Of a DNA stretch of 7,138 nucleotides, positions 1 to 5,448 are shown one piece after another. A model generated the notes under the pieces. That model saw only the letters and a program-made list of their open reading frames with translations, had not been told where the DNA came from and did no database searches. Position numbers and translations under genes: made by a program. The DNA is from Candidatus Taylorbacteria bacterium RIFCSPLOWO2_01_FULL_50_130. GTDB lineage: Bacteria > Patescibacteriota > Minisyncoccia > Phycocordibacterales > UBA10002. The stretch covers positions 1-7,138 of the forward strand of contig MHSB01000053.1 of NCBI GenBank assembly GCA_001821155.1, in the 5' to 3' direction. Positions within the stretch are counted from its first letter, which is position 1, and each line of letters starts with the position of its first letter.

Positions 1-48
1 CATTTGCTTGCAAGACCGATTCGGATTTCGCCCACCCCCTTCTCCTCA

Positions 49-66
49 CCGCGCGCACGCGCGCGG
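49..66. repeat. GC-rich perfect hairpin, 7-bp arms
   Basis: The arms CCGCGCG and CGCGCGG enclose a 4-nt loop CACG. It lies about 30 bp past the 3' end of tRNA-Arg on the transcribed strand. No T-run follows on the minus strand, so it is not a canonical intrinsic terminator, although it could stall polymerase. The rest of 1-94 shows nothing I can support as a gene. Confidence 0.5.
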
Positions 67-94
67 GGGAATTTTCCGACCAAGTTATGAATTG

Positions 95-166
95 TGCTCT
101 CGACAGGAATCGAACCTGTATTTTAGACTCCGCAGGTCTATGTCCTATCCATTGAACGACGAGAGC
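95..166 (-). tRNA. tRNA-Arg, anticodon GCG
   Basis: The minus strand folds as a complete 72-nt cloverleaf. The acceptor GCTCTCG/CGAGAGC (160-166 with 96-102) has 7 pairs with discriminator A. The D arm is GTTC/GGAC with loop AATGGATA, the anticodon arm is TAGAC/GTCTA, the variable loop has 4 nt, and the T arm is ACAGG-TTCGATT-CCTGT. The 7-nt anticodon loop CTGCGGA gives anticodon GCG at 131-133, which reads CGC/CGU arginine codons. The D-loop agrees with Arg identity (A20 type). CCA is not encoded; CAA follows the discriminator, so a CCA-adding enzyme is needed. A possible promoter, TTGACG (207-212) then TAGCTT (184-189) at 17-bp spacing, overlaps the stop of the upstream gene and the heptamer repeat; the -10 is poor. 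Confidence 0.95.
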
Positions 167-178
167 ATGCAATCGACA

Positions 179-202
179 GCTAAAAGCTAACAGCTAAACG
201 CT
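179..202. repeat. degenerate 7-nt tandem repeat, GCTAANN type
   Basis: Three consecutive heptamers of the form GCTAANN (179-185, 186-192, 193-199) and a partial fourth (200-202) fill the gap between the small membrane-protein gene and tRNA-Arg. The 11-mer GCTAACAGCTA at 186-196 recurs in inverted orientation at 714-724, so the two copies flank the 151-aa gene. Confidence 0.6.
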
Positions 203-208
203 GTCTCG

Positions 209-664
209 TCAAAATCCAAGGTATTCCATAATCTGTTTTGAAAGCGGTTCATGCGTTTCTTCTTCCGGCAGGAGCTCTTGCAGAAATTCCCGCACCGTTT
301 GCGGATCAACGGATGCAAGCGGAACAACGGAGAGGGGAGTAATGAGTCCTTTTGGCTTGAGAAGCAGTTTCGGTTTCGATTCTTCTACGAAGAAAGATTC
401 AAACGCGGTGAACGGCTGAAAACTTCTGTTAATCCAAAGTCCGCGGTTCGTAAGCTCGTAGTGTATCAGCTGCGGTTTTTGTAGCGTGCGCAAAAAAAGA
501 ACGACCGTGCTTAAGACGATCAGGACGGCGAAGAGGACGTTGTTCAACACCACGGCGGTTACCACGATAGAAAGTGCGATAATGCTTACTGCCCAATACC
601 AATCCGGGCTGTTGTGCTTGGGGGGCTCGTCGTATGCATCCCATTCGAGTTTTTGAGCAGACAT
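209..664 (-). CDS. small two-TM membrane protein, unknown function
   Basis: A 151-residue protein. After a hydrophilic N-terminus rich in acidic and Pro residues (1-20) there are two adjacent hydrophobic helices, about 23-40 and 43-60, forming a hairpin with a short NN turn. Residues 61-151 form a soluble domain with alternating hydrophobic pattern (for example LIHYELTNRGLWI, then FESFFVEESKPKLLLKP). This resembles small bacterial PH-like domains that follow a TM hairpin, but I cannot assign it to a family. The C-terminus ends in a short helix, LSKQIMEYLGF, a kind of tail I associate with Parcubacteria proteins of this size. The stop is TGA. The ATG has no Shine-Dalgarno; a TATAAG-like -10 lies just upstream inside repeat sequence, which would give almost no leader. 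It follows the VKOR gene by 24 bp on the same strand. Real gene likely; function unknown. Confidence 0.8.
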   Translation of the reverse strand: MSAQKLEWDAYDEPPKHNSPDWYWAVSIIALSIVVTAVVLNNVLFAVLIVLSTVVLFLRTLQKPQLIHYELTNRGLWINRSFQPFTAFESFFVEESKPKLLLKPKGLITPLSVVPLASVDPQTVREFLQELLPEEETHEPLSKQIMEYLGF

Positions 665-683
665 ATTTCTAGCTTATAGCTTC

Positions 684-709
684 CCCGCCTACGCTAATCC
701 TTTGGCGGG
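684..709. repeat. CCCGCC/GGCGGG hairpin across the VKOR stop
   Basis: The arms CCCGCC (684-689) and GGCGGG (704-709) enclose a 14-nt loop. The hairpin contains the stop codon of the VKOR gene and its last four codons. No T-run follows on the minus strand, so it looks like intergenic repeat sequence that has moved over the gene end rather than a terminator. Confidence 0.5.
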
Positions 710-1183
710 CAGGTAGCTGTTAGCGGTTAGGGAAGAGGCAAGAAAGAAGGGCCAATCCACGCTTGATAACCTGAGTCCGGCGAAAAATATGATTGCGCAC
801 AGGGCGGCGGAAATAAGACACCAGGTGCACCATTCTTTAAGGATAAAAGCCTGCACGGCGGTGAGGTACAGAGAAAAAAGAAACGCGACAGCGGATAACC
901 CAAGAAGCGTGGGAGCAAGCAAGGCGGTTTCATGGAGCGTTGGCATCGCAAGAAGCGTGCTGTAGGCGACGACGATAATCGTGTAATAAATGATGCCAAG
1001 AATCTCAACCGGGATATCCATGAACCGCGAGTAATCGCTGTGCACCACAGGGTCGCACGAGTGTCCGATGGGACAGACAAGCGTCGTATGGAGCCGCTTC
1101 TTGAAATGGATAAAAGCCGCAAGCAAAAGTCCGCCAAACGCGGCGGCCGTGAGAAAAATGTGAAGTGCAAAATATGAGTTCAC
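689..1183 (-). CDS. VKOR-family quinone-linked disulfide oxidase
   Basis: A 164-aa polytopic membrane protein of the vitamin K epoxide reductase family. In bacteria these enzymes re-oxidise a DsbA-like thiol oxidase and pass the electrons to quinone, so they drive disulfide formation outside the cytoplasm. All family landmarks are visible: the loop cysteine pair C37 and C43 (CPIGHSC), the conserved Ser six residues later (S49), an SRFMDIP..LGI stretch leading into the second helix, and the active-site CxxC C119-T-W-C122 at a helix start. Hydrophobic segments lie at about 5-25, 60-79, 87-114 and 120-137. There is no fused thioredoxin domain, so a separate DsbA partner must be encoded elsewhere. 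The start is GTG at 1183, with an extended -10 placed so that transcription would begin at that codon. The last residues (about 155-164) are encoded by repeat-like DNA and may not be functional. Confidence 0.93.
   Translation of the reverse strand: MNSYFALHIFLTAAAFGGLLLAAFIHFKKRLHTTLVCPIGHSCDPVVHSDYSRFMDIPVEILGIIYYTIIVVAYSTLLAMPTLHETALLAPTLLGLSAVAFLFSLYLTAVQAFILKEWCTWCLISAALCAIIFFAGLRLSSVDWPFFLASSLTANSYLPAKGLA
714..731. repeat. inverted copy of the GCTAANN heptamer repeat
   Basis: On the minus strand this reads as heptamers of the GCTAANN type (CCTAACC, GCTAACA, then GCTA). It shares the exact 11-mer GCTAACAGCTA with 186-196, in opposite orientation. It lies inside the extreme 3' end of the VKOR coding sequence. 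A related palindromic TAGCTTATAGCT-like run lies at about 669-681. Confidence 0.55.
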
Positions 1184-1189
1184 ACCACT

Positions 1190-1198
1190 ATTCTAGCA
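1190..1198 (-). promoter_or_regulatory. extended -10 promoter of the VKOR gene
   Basis: The minus strand reads TGC then TAGAAT, an extended -10 (TGn-TAnnnT). With standard geometry the +1 falls at 1183, the G of the GTG start codon, predicting a leaderless mRNA. No good -35 is visible, which an extended -10 does not require. Confidence 0.5.
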
Positions 1199-1206
1199 CA
1201 GGCTAA

Positions 1207-1241
1207 AAAGTAGTTAGTAGTCAGTAGAAAGTAGTATGTAG
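1207..1241. repeat. degenerate 7-nt tandem repeat, NNNGTAG type
   Basis: Five back-to-back heptamers (1207-1213, 1214-1220, 1221-1227, 1228-1234, 1235-1241) all end in GTAG, with a variable first three bases. The array lies upstream of the VKOR promoter and is followed by GCAGGCAGGC. It has the same period as the GCTAANN arrays at 179-202 and 714-731 but a different core. Confidence 0.65.
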
Positions 1242-1268
1242 ACGCAGGCAGGCAAGACGTTGGGATTT

Positions 1269-1367
1269 CGGGACTGTTGTCGAATGACAAAATCAGCGAT
1301 TTTGCTATGCAGGGATAAGGATTATTTTGGACAAAAGTGGCAAAAACGCTATTCGGCAACAGTCCCG
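1269..1367. repeat. stem-bounded intergenic element, 17-nt inverted repeats
   Basis: The terminal inverted repeats at 1269-1285 and 1351-1367 match at 16 of 17 positions; the single mismatch would be a G-U pair in RNA. They enclose 65 bp that contain a second perfect hairpin, CAAAATC/GATTTTG (1288-1294 with 1298-1304, 3-nt loop). On the plus strand TTTT follows the right arm. No ORF fits inside. It could be a MITE-like element, a structured RNA or a terminator-like element. It fills most of the 266-bp space between the IMPase and VKOR genes. Confidence 0.6.
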
Positions 1368-1410
1368 TTTTAACAGCTTTCGATAACTTTCACATTTGTC
1401 GAATGCTCAT

Positions 1411-1438
1411 AGCTTCACTTTACTTGGGTAAAGAGGAA
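1411..1438. repeat. REP-like hairpin, copy 1
   Basis: The core CTTTAC (1418-1423), loop TTGG and GTAAAG (1428-1433) form the hairpin. Pairing resumes beyond an A-A mismatch (TTC with GGA). It lies just past the stop codon of the IMPase-family gene. The same core with the A-A mismatch recurs at 4733-4758, and as a perfect stem at 4919-4958. Confidence 0.65.
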
Positions 1439-1449
1439 CAAAGAGCCAC

Positions 1450-2274
1450 TCACTTAGTTGGGAATACCGCATCCGGACCTTCAGTGAGTTCCTTGAAAAC
1501 AAGCGGGTTTGCCGCGATGAAGTTGAGGTTGCGGTAATCATAGTCGCGCAAGCCCGAAGAATTTTTGCGAGGTAAAACGTGCGCGGGCAAGCCGATATTG
1601 GCGACAATGCCGCCTGCTTCGGCGACCAGGAGCGAACCGGGCGCGAAGTCGTAGTCTTTGCCGTGAGGGTCAAAACAGAGCCGTCCATCAAGTTTTCCTG
1701 ATGCCACCATCGCGAACTCGAATCCCGAGCAGCCCGCCTTAAACAAAAGGCAATGCTCTCGCAACCGAAGGAATCGAGACATGTTTTCCTGTTTGTCGAG
1801 ATGTGTTTCCCACGCAAGATAACTTCCCTGGAACGAGCGGGCGCTTACGCGAATCGGTTCGCCATTTGCAAACGCGCCTCGTCTTCTTTCCGCGTGATAC
1901 ATGATGTCATTCACAAAGTCATAGATAGCGGCAAATACCACCCGGCCGTTTTCAATACACGCAAGCTGTGACGTGCAAAATGGCATGCCGCGGATAAAAT
2001 GGGACGTGCCGTCAATCGGGTCAACGAGCCAAAACCGCTTTGCCGCGCGATTTCCGCCGGTTTCCTCTCCAACGAAGGCTATGTCCGGATAACACGCCGC
2101 CAATTCTTTTTTGTAGTATTCTTCAACAGAAATATCCGCCTGTGTGACGGTGTCATGCGCTCTATCCGACTTCTTTGCTTGAAATTCGACTTTGCCATAC
2201 TGCGGCAAGAGCATCTCCCGCACGCGGCGAATTATCGATAATACCACACTGCTAAATTCAAGTGCATTGCCCAT
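1450..2274 (-). CDS. inositol monophosphatase-family phosphatase
   Basis: A 274-aa, Mg2+-dependent sugar-phosphate-type phosphatase of the IMPase/FBPase/CysQ superfamily, presumably cytosolic. Metal-site landmarks are all present: K35-S-D then VTQAD (D47), GEE at 69-71 (E70), the hallmark DPIDGTSHF at 85-93 (D85, D88), CSGFEFAMVASGKLDG around 182-197, and KDYDFAPG with D209 replacing the usual WD of WDxAAG. AEAGG (218-222) closes the second half of the fold. Length is normal for the family. The superfamily includes enzymes for inositol phosphate, histidinol phosphate, fructose-1,6-bisphosphate and PAP, and the sequence does not decide the substrate. It follows the GT20 synthase on the same strand, separated by 153 bp of palindromic AT-rich DNA, so a sugar-phosphate product of that enzyme is a possible but unproven substrate. 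The ATG has no Shine-Dalgarno. Confidence 0.92.
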   Translation of the reverse strand: MGNALEFSSVVLSIIRRVREMLLPQYGKVEFQAKKSDRAHDTVTQADISVEEYYKKELAACYPDIAFVGEETGGNRAAKRFWLVDPIDGTSHFIRGMPFCTSQLACIENGRVVFAAIYDFVNDIMYHAERRRGAFANGEPIRVSARSFQGSYLAWETHLDKQENMSRFLRLREHCLLFKAGCSGFEFAMVASGKLDGRLCFDPHGKDYDFAPGSLLVAEAGGIVANIGLPAHVLPRKNSSGLRDYDYRNLNFIAANPLVFKELTEGPDAVFPTK

Positions 2275-2308
2275 TTTTGTTTCTGTTATTGCTTTTGAGC
2301 TGTTGATT

Positions 2309-2423
2309 AAAAATTCGACGCTCGAAACAAATCCAAATATTAAAATTACCTTAAACAGGACTTCATTTTTGGTCTTTCCGTTTTGAATTTAAATATTGTT
2401 TCAGATTTCGCGCTTCGGATTTG
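2309..2423. repeat. imperfect long palindrome between otsA and phosphatase
   Basis: The left arm (about 2309-2348) and right arm (about 2383-2423) are imperfect inverted repeats. Paired blocks include AAATTCGACGCTCGAAA against AAATCCGAAGCGCGAAA, and AATATTAAAATT against AATATTTAAATT. Together they would form a cruciform or long RNA hairpin filling almost the whole intergenic gap. It is markedly more AT-rich than the two flanking genes and holds no credible ORF. Confidence 0.55.
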
Positions 2424-2427
2424 CTTA

Positions 2428-4656
2428 TTAACCGAGACTAATGATCGCCTTGATAAACTCCGCCGACCAGCGATACACATTGTAATCGCGCACGGCGTTG
2501 CGCATTTCTCGCATCCTTCTGCGCTGCTCGTTTTTTGGCATTGTAAGCGCGGTCATGATGGCCTCGCACGTTTCTTCCGCGCTGTAGGGATTCAAAGGGA
2601 GCGCTCCCTTGAGGTCGCGCGCGGCGCCGGTAAAGTTGCTTAAAACGAGCACCCCCTGTTCGTCGGAGCGCGCCGCGACGAATTCTTTCGCCACAAGGTT
2701 CATGCCGTCATGAAGCGAGGTGACGAGGCAAACGTGCGCGAGTCGGTAGAGTTCTTTGAGCACTGCGTGCGAATAGTGCTTTTTCACGAGCACGATCGGC
2801 TTCCAATCGCGCGTCCCGTATATCGCGTTAATCCGCTCCGCCTCTTTCGTCACCGCTTCTCCGTATTCTCGGTACTTTGCGGAATCTTCGCGCGAGAGCG
2901 GAGCGATCTGCAGAAACGTGAACTGCTCTTTGTATGGCGGATATTTAGCGAGAAAGAATTCAATTCCCTTGAAGCGCTCCAAGATGCCTTTCGTGTAATC
3001 GAGCCGGTCAATGCCAAGCCCAACGAGCGGCGTTTCGACGCCGAATTTCTCCAAGATATTTTTGTCGTGGGCTTTTCCCTCCGATTCGCTCTCTCCGGCA
3101 AATGCGATTGAGATAGGAAGCGGCTTGATAAACGTGCGATGTTCCTCGCAGGTGATTGAGAACTGCTCAAGGTCAATGAGCGACTCTATCTCCTTGCCGA
3201 CGGTATCAATGAAGTTGTTGCCATATGTTCTCGTGTGGAACCCGATGATATCCGCGCCGAGCATTCCATCCAAGATTTCTTTTCGCCACGGACAAATACT
3301 AAACTGTTCCGCCGACGGCCACGGAATGTGCCAGAAGAGCCCGATTTTCGCGTCCGGCCGTTTTTCTTTTATCATGCGCGGAAGCAGTGCGAGATGGAAG
3401 TCCTGCACCAAAATAATCGGTTCCTGCACCTCGCGAATCTCCGAAAGGAGAGCTTCCGCGAACTTACTGTTGACACGACGATATTCAACCCAGTCTTCCT
3501 TTCTAAAGAGAGGACGAGTGTGCGCGAGATGACAGAGCGGCCAGAGCGCTTCGTTGGAAAAACCAACGTAGTGGCCTTTGATTTCCTTCGGCGTGAGGAA
3601 GACGCGTCGTAGCGTATAGCGCGGTTCATCTGGCGGCACGGGAAGTTTCCCCTCCGCGTCAGCGGTTTCTTTATCGGCGTTGCCGCTCCCGTGCGCAAGC
3701 CAGAGTCCCCCGCAGGCCTCCATGATTGGTTCAAGCGCCGTTACCATACCGCTTGCCGGCACCGAATACTCTATGCCGTTTTTTGTTCGCGAATGGATAT
3801 AGGGTTCGCGGTTGGATACCACGAATATTTTTCGGTCTTTCACGTACGCTTTGATGAACTCTTTGAGCCGCTCCGCCGTCCATGGGGTGTCTATCTTTTC
3901 CAGCCGCATGCGCGCTTCCTCGCTCGCGGCAAAGCGCGCCTGCGCCAAGCTCATGTTCATTTTGGCTATCTCGCTCGCGAGAGGTTTGAGGAAAAACGGG
4001 CCGCGGAGCGGCGCGTTCTTGGTCTTGCTTATGCGCGCGGACTTCACCGAGTCGGCGAATCGTGTGATGATTTTGTATACCGCGAAACGAATCAGCGCCG
4101 CGATGGCCGCGGAAAAGATGAAAATGTAGACGAAGAGCCGGACAATGTTACGTCTCCAAATCTCCGCGACGACGCCATCAATGTAGGAGGAGTTTTGCAC
4201 GGTAACGAGCGCGCCCACGACGGCATCTTTCTCATAGAGCGGCAGGACGAAAAGGTAACGCGCGGCGCCGTCGATTTCTTCAAAAAGACCGGTCGGCTCA
4301 TTCTTATCAAGCGCAATAAACACGAAGTCGGGGTTGTCAATCACCCGCCGCGGCATGTCTTTTGAGATCGCGAGGGGAATGCCGCGGTTGTTGAATACCG
4401 CGATGCCGGCAATCCGCTCGCGGTCGGTGAAGCGATTCACGATGCGCTGGAGCGTGGAGGTGGAGTTGCGTGCGAAGTTTGGCTCGACTGACTCCTTGAG
4501 CGAATCCGCGAGGAGACGGGTTCGATACTGCAAATCCGCGGAAAGGTTCAGTCTCTCTTCATTCGCTTGGTTATAGGTAAAACCAAGAACAAAGGCGCTA
4601 ACGGCTGCTATGGCGCCTAGGGTGATGAGGATAATGTGCCTCATTGATTCCATCAT
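2428..4656 (-). CDS. otsA: membrane-anchored trehalose-6-phosphate synthase (GT20)
   Basis: A 742-aa fusion. The C-terminal ~470 residues (about 275-742) are a complete GT20 retaining glycosyltransferase, which joins a nucleotide-activated glucose to glucose-6-phosphate to give trehalose-6-phosphate. Catalytic and binding motifs seen are SNREPY (281-286), CGGLWLAHGSG (315-325), VQDFHL with D419, HIPWP (443-447), RLDYTKG with R551 and K556 (equivalents of E. coli R262 and K267), and HDGMNLVAKE (649-658). Ahead of this lie TM1 (about 6-27), an extracytoplasmic ~140-residue domain, TM2 (about 171-192) and a HAMP-like linker (about 193-250). The layout is that of a sensor kinase input module, so activity may answer an external signal. 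E. coli OtsA, about 470 aa, has only the catalytic part. The promoter places +1 at about 4648, so the true start may be Met5 (4644). A glucosylglycerol-phosphate-type acceptor cannot be excluded. No otsB is present. Confidence 0.93.
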   Translation of the reverse strand: MMESMRHIILITLGAIAAVSAFVLGFTYNQANEERLNLSADLQYRTRLLADSLKESVEPNFARNSTSTLQRIVNRFTDRERIAGIAVFNNRGIPLAISKDMPRRVIDNPDFVFIALDKNEPTGLFEEIDGAARYLFVLPLYEKDAVVGALVTVQNSSYIDGVVAEIWRRNIVRLFVYIFIFSAAIAALIRFAVYKIITRFADSVKSARISKTKNAPLRGPFFLKPLASEIAKMNMSLAQARFAASEEARMRLEKIDTPWTAERLKEFIKAYVKDRKIFVVSNREPYIHSRTKNGIEYSVPASGMVTALEPIMEACGGLWLAHGSGNADKETADAEGKLPVPPDEPRYTLRRVFLTPKEIKGHYVGFSNEALWPLCHLAHTRPLFRKEDWVEYRRVNSKFAEALLSEIREVQEPIILVQDFHLALLPRMIKEKRPDAKIGLFWHIPWPSAEQFSICPWRKEILDGMLGADIIGFHTRTYGNNFIDTVGKEIESLIDLEQFSITCEEHRTFIKPLPISIAFAGESESEGKAHDKNILEKFGVETPLVGLGIDRLDYTKGILERFKGIEFFLAKYPPYKEQFTFLQIAPLSREDSAKYREYGEAVTKEAERINAIYGTRDWKPIVLVKKHYSHAVLKELYRLAHVCLVTSLHDGMNLVAKEFVAARSDEQGVLVLSNFTGAARDLKGALPLNPYSAEETCEAIMTALTMPKNEQRRRMREMRNAVRDYNVYRWSAEFIKAIISLG

Positions 4657-4682
4657 GTTAGCACTTTTTTGCCGTTTGTCAG
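4655..4682 (-). promoter_or_regulatory. promoter of the GT20 gene
   Basis: On the minus strand, CTGACA (4677-4682), a 16-bp spacer, then TAACAT (4655-4660) preceded by TGC (4661-4663), an extended -10. The +1 would be near 4648, after the first two ATG codons (4654-4656, 4651-4653) and 4 nt before the ATG for Met5. This is evidence for a shorter protein and a nearly leaderless mRNA. Confidence 0.45.
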
Positions 4683-4732
4683 CTTTTCAGTTTTTGCTAC
4701 ATCAACACAGTTACTCCGCGCATATGTCTCGG

Positions 4733-4758
4733 CTCCACTTTACTAAGGTAAAGAGGAG
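4733..4758. repeat. REP-like hairpin, copy 2
   Basis: Eleven-nt arms (4733-4743 and 4748-4758) with one A-A mismatch enclose loop TAAG. The core CTTTAC/GTAAAG and the mismatch position are the same as in copy 1. It lies about 80 bp upstream of the GT20 start and bounds the decayed NADAR fragment on its left. The rest of the 319-bp gap, apart from that fragment and copy 3, shows no gene. Confidence 0.65.
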
Positions 4759-4808
4759 TTGAGGCACAGAGGAGTCGGGAAACGAAGAAAAGAGAACGGG
4801 AGGAAACG

Positions 4809-4895
4809 TTATTGCTTTCCGTCACGAAGTTTCCTCCAGAGGACGCCCATCATGTTTCTCCCTTTCTCGTCCGTGCCGATGCCCCAATTGAAGAA
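4809..4895 (-). pseudogene. decayed 3' end of a second NADAR gene
   Basis: The minus strand encodes, up to a TAA at 4809, about 28 residues homologous to the C-terminus of the intact NADAR protein next door. Both share W-G-x-G, GRNMMG, LW, K and RD, with 14 identities over 24 aligned residues. A TG motif a little upstream (to about 4915) may be the rest of the family's TG..SP.D..WG signature with an internal deletion. Nothing recognisable of the N-terminal ~115 residues remains, and the fragment is bracketed by hairpin copies 2 and 3. It is therefore a truncated, diverged paralogue rather than a recent duplication. Confidence 0.75.
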
Positions 4896-4918
4896 GCTGC
4901 TAGCTTTCCCGCCTGTAC

Positions 4919-4958
4919 CTCTTGGCTTCACTTTACTTGAGTAAAGTGAAGCCAAGAG
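4919..4958. repeat. REP-like hairpin, copy 3, perfect 18-bp stem
   Basis: Perfect 18-nt arms (4919-4936 and 4941-4958) enclose loop TTGA. The core CTTTAC/GTAAAG is shared with copies 1 and 2. It begins 17 nt past the NADAR stop codon on the transcribed strand. No T-run follows, so Rho-independent termination is doubtful; protecting mRNA 3' ends or a REP-type role is possible. Confidence 0.8.
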
Positions 4959-4975
4959 CTTCAAGCATACAATCT

Positions 4976-5446
4976 TTAGTGCGTGTCGCGAATTTTCATC
5001 CACAACGCACCCATCATATTTCTCCCATCGCCAGCGGGCCCGCAACCCCAAAAGACATCAATTGGAGAGTTTTCGATAATTTTTCGTTTACCAGTGCGTT
5101 TTAACGCATCGCGCACGGTTTCATGCTCTGCACATTTCGCGCGCAGGATTTCTTCCATCACCGCGACTTTCTTCTCGTGCCAATCTTTCGGCATAAATTT
5201 TTTGTGTGCGTGCGCAATTTTCTGCGCTTCTTCGGGCGAGCCGGCGGCAAAGATTTTCTTCGCTATATCAGGTTTTGTCTTACTATATTTGCGCCATTGG
5301 TACGCATATTCGGCGGTGGGGAACTGCCTGCCCCACATTTCAATATGGTGCGCCGAGAAGTTATTGAGTGCGTCAAACGCAGGCGTGTAAAAATAGATTG
5401 CCCCTTTCGTTTCCTTGTTCAGTCCTTTGCTTGAAACTGGATACAT
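4976..5446 (-). CDS. NADAR (YbiA-like) family protein
   Basis: A 156-aa, single-domain NADAR protein (formerly DUF1768; YbiA/RibX group). The family acts on N-glycosidic bonds of ribose-containing metabolites, and some members remove ADP-ribose from guanine in DNA as antidotes to DarT toxins. Conserved landmarks are present: F23-containing N-terminal strand region, FPTAEYAYQ (42-50, E46 in the catalytic-type position), KDW (87-89), a TG (118-119), NSPID (126-130), WGCG (133-136) and GRNMMG (141-146). Length matches a complete free-standing domain. It begins 2 nt after the brnA stop with no Shine-Dalgarno, pointing to translational coupling and to being the third gene of the brnTA operon. Its substrate here is unknown; an antidote, NAD-related or riboflavin-intermediate damage-control role all fit. 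Confidence 0.93.
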   Translation of the reverse strand: MYPVSSKGLNKETKGAIYFYTPAFDALNNFSAHHIEMWGRQFPTAEYAYQWRKYSKTKPDIAKKIFAAGSPEEAQKIAHAHKKFMPKDWHEKKVAVMEEILRAKCAEHETVRDALKRTGKRKIIENSPIDVFWGCGPAGDGRNMMGALWMKIRDTH

Positions 5447-5448
5447 GA

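Noticed and set aside
8..190. Short plus-strand ORF over the left end
   Set aside because: It runs through the tRNA-Arg gene on the opposite strand and a GC-rich hairpin, and has no protein-like pattern.
1207..1241. CRISPR-like array
   Set aside because: The units are only 7 nt with no unique spacers, and no cas gene is present in the window.
3691..4365. A 224-codon open frame on the plus strand opposite the GT20 gene
   Set aside because: It lies wholly antisense to a well-supported coding sequence, has Arg/His-rich low-plausibility composition and no family motif; it is a shadow of codon bias in the real gene. The same applies to the other plus-strand frames across 1753-5434.
4919..4958. 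Rho-independent terminator after the NADAR gene
   Set aside because: The stem is excellent but no T-run follows on the transcribed strand, and two relatives of the same hairpin occur elsewhere; a repeat family explains it better.
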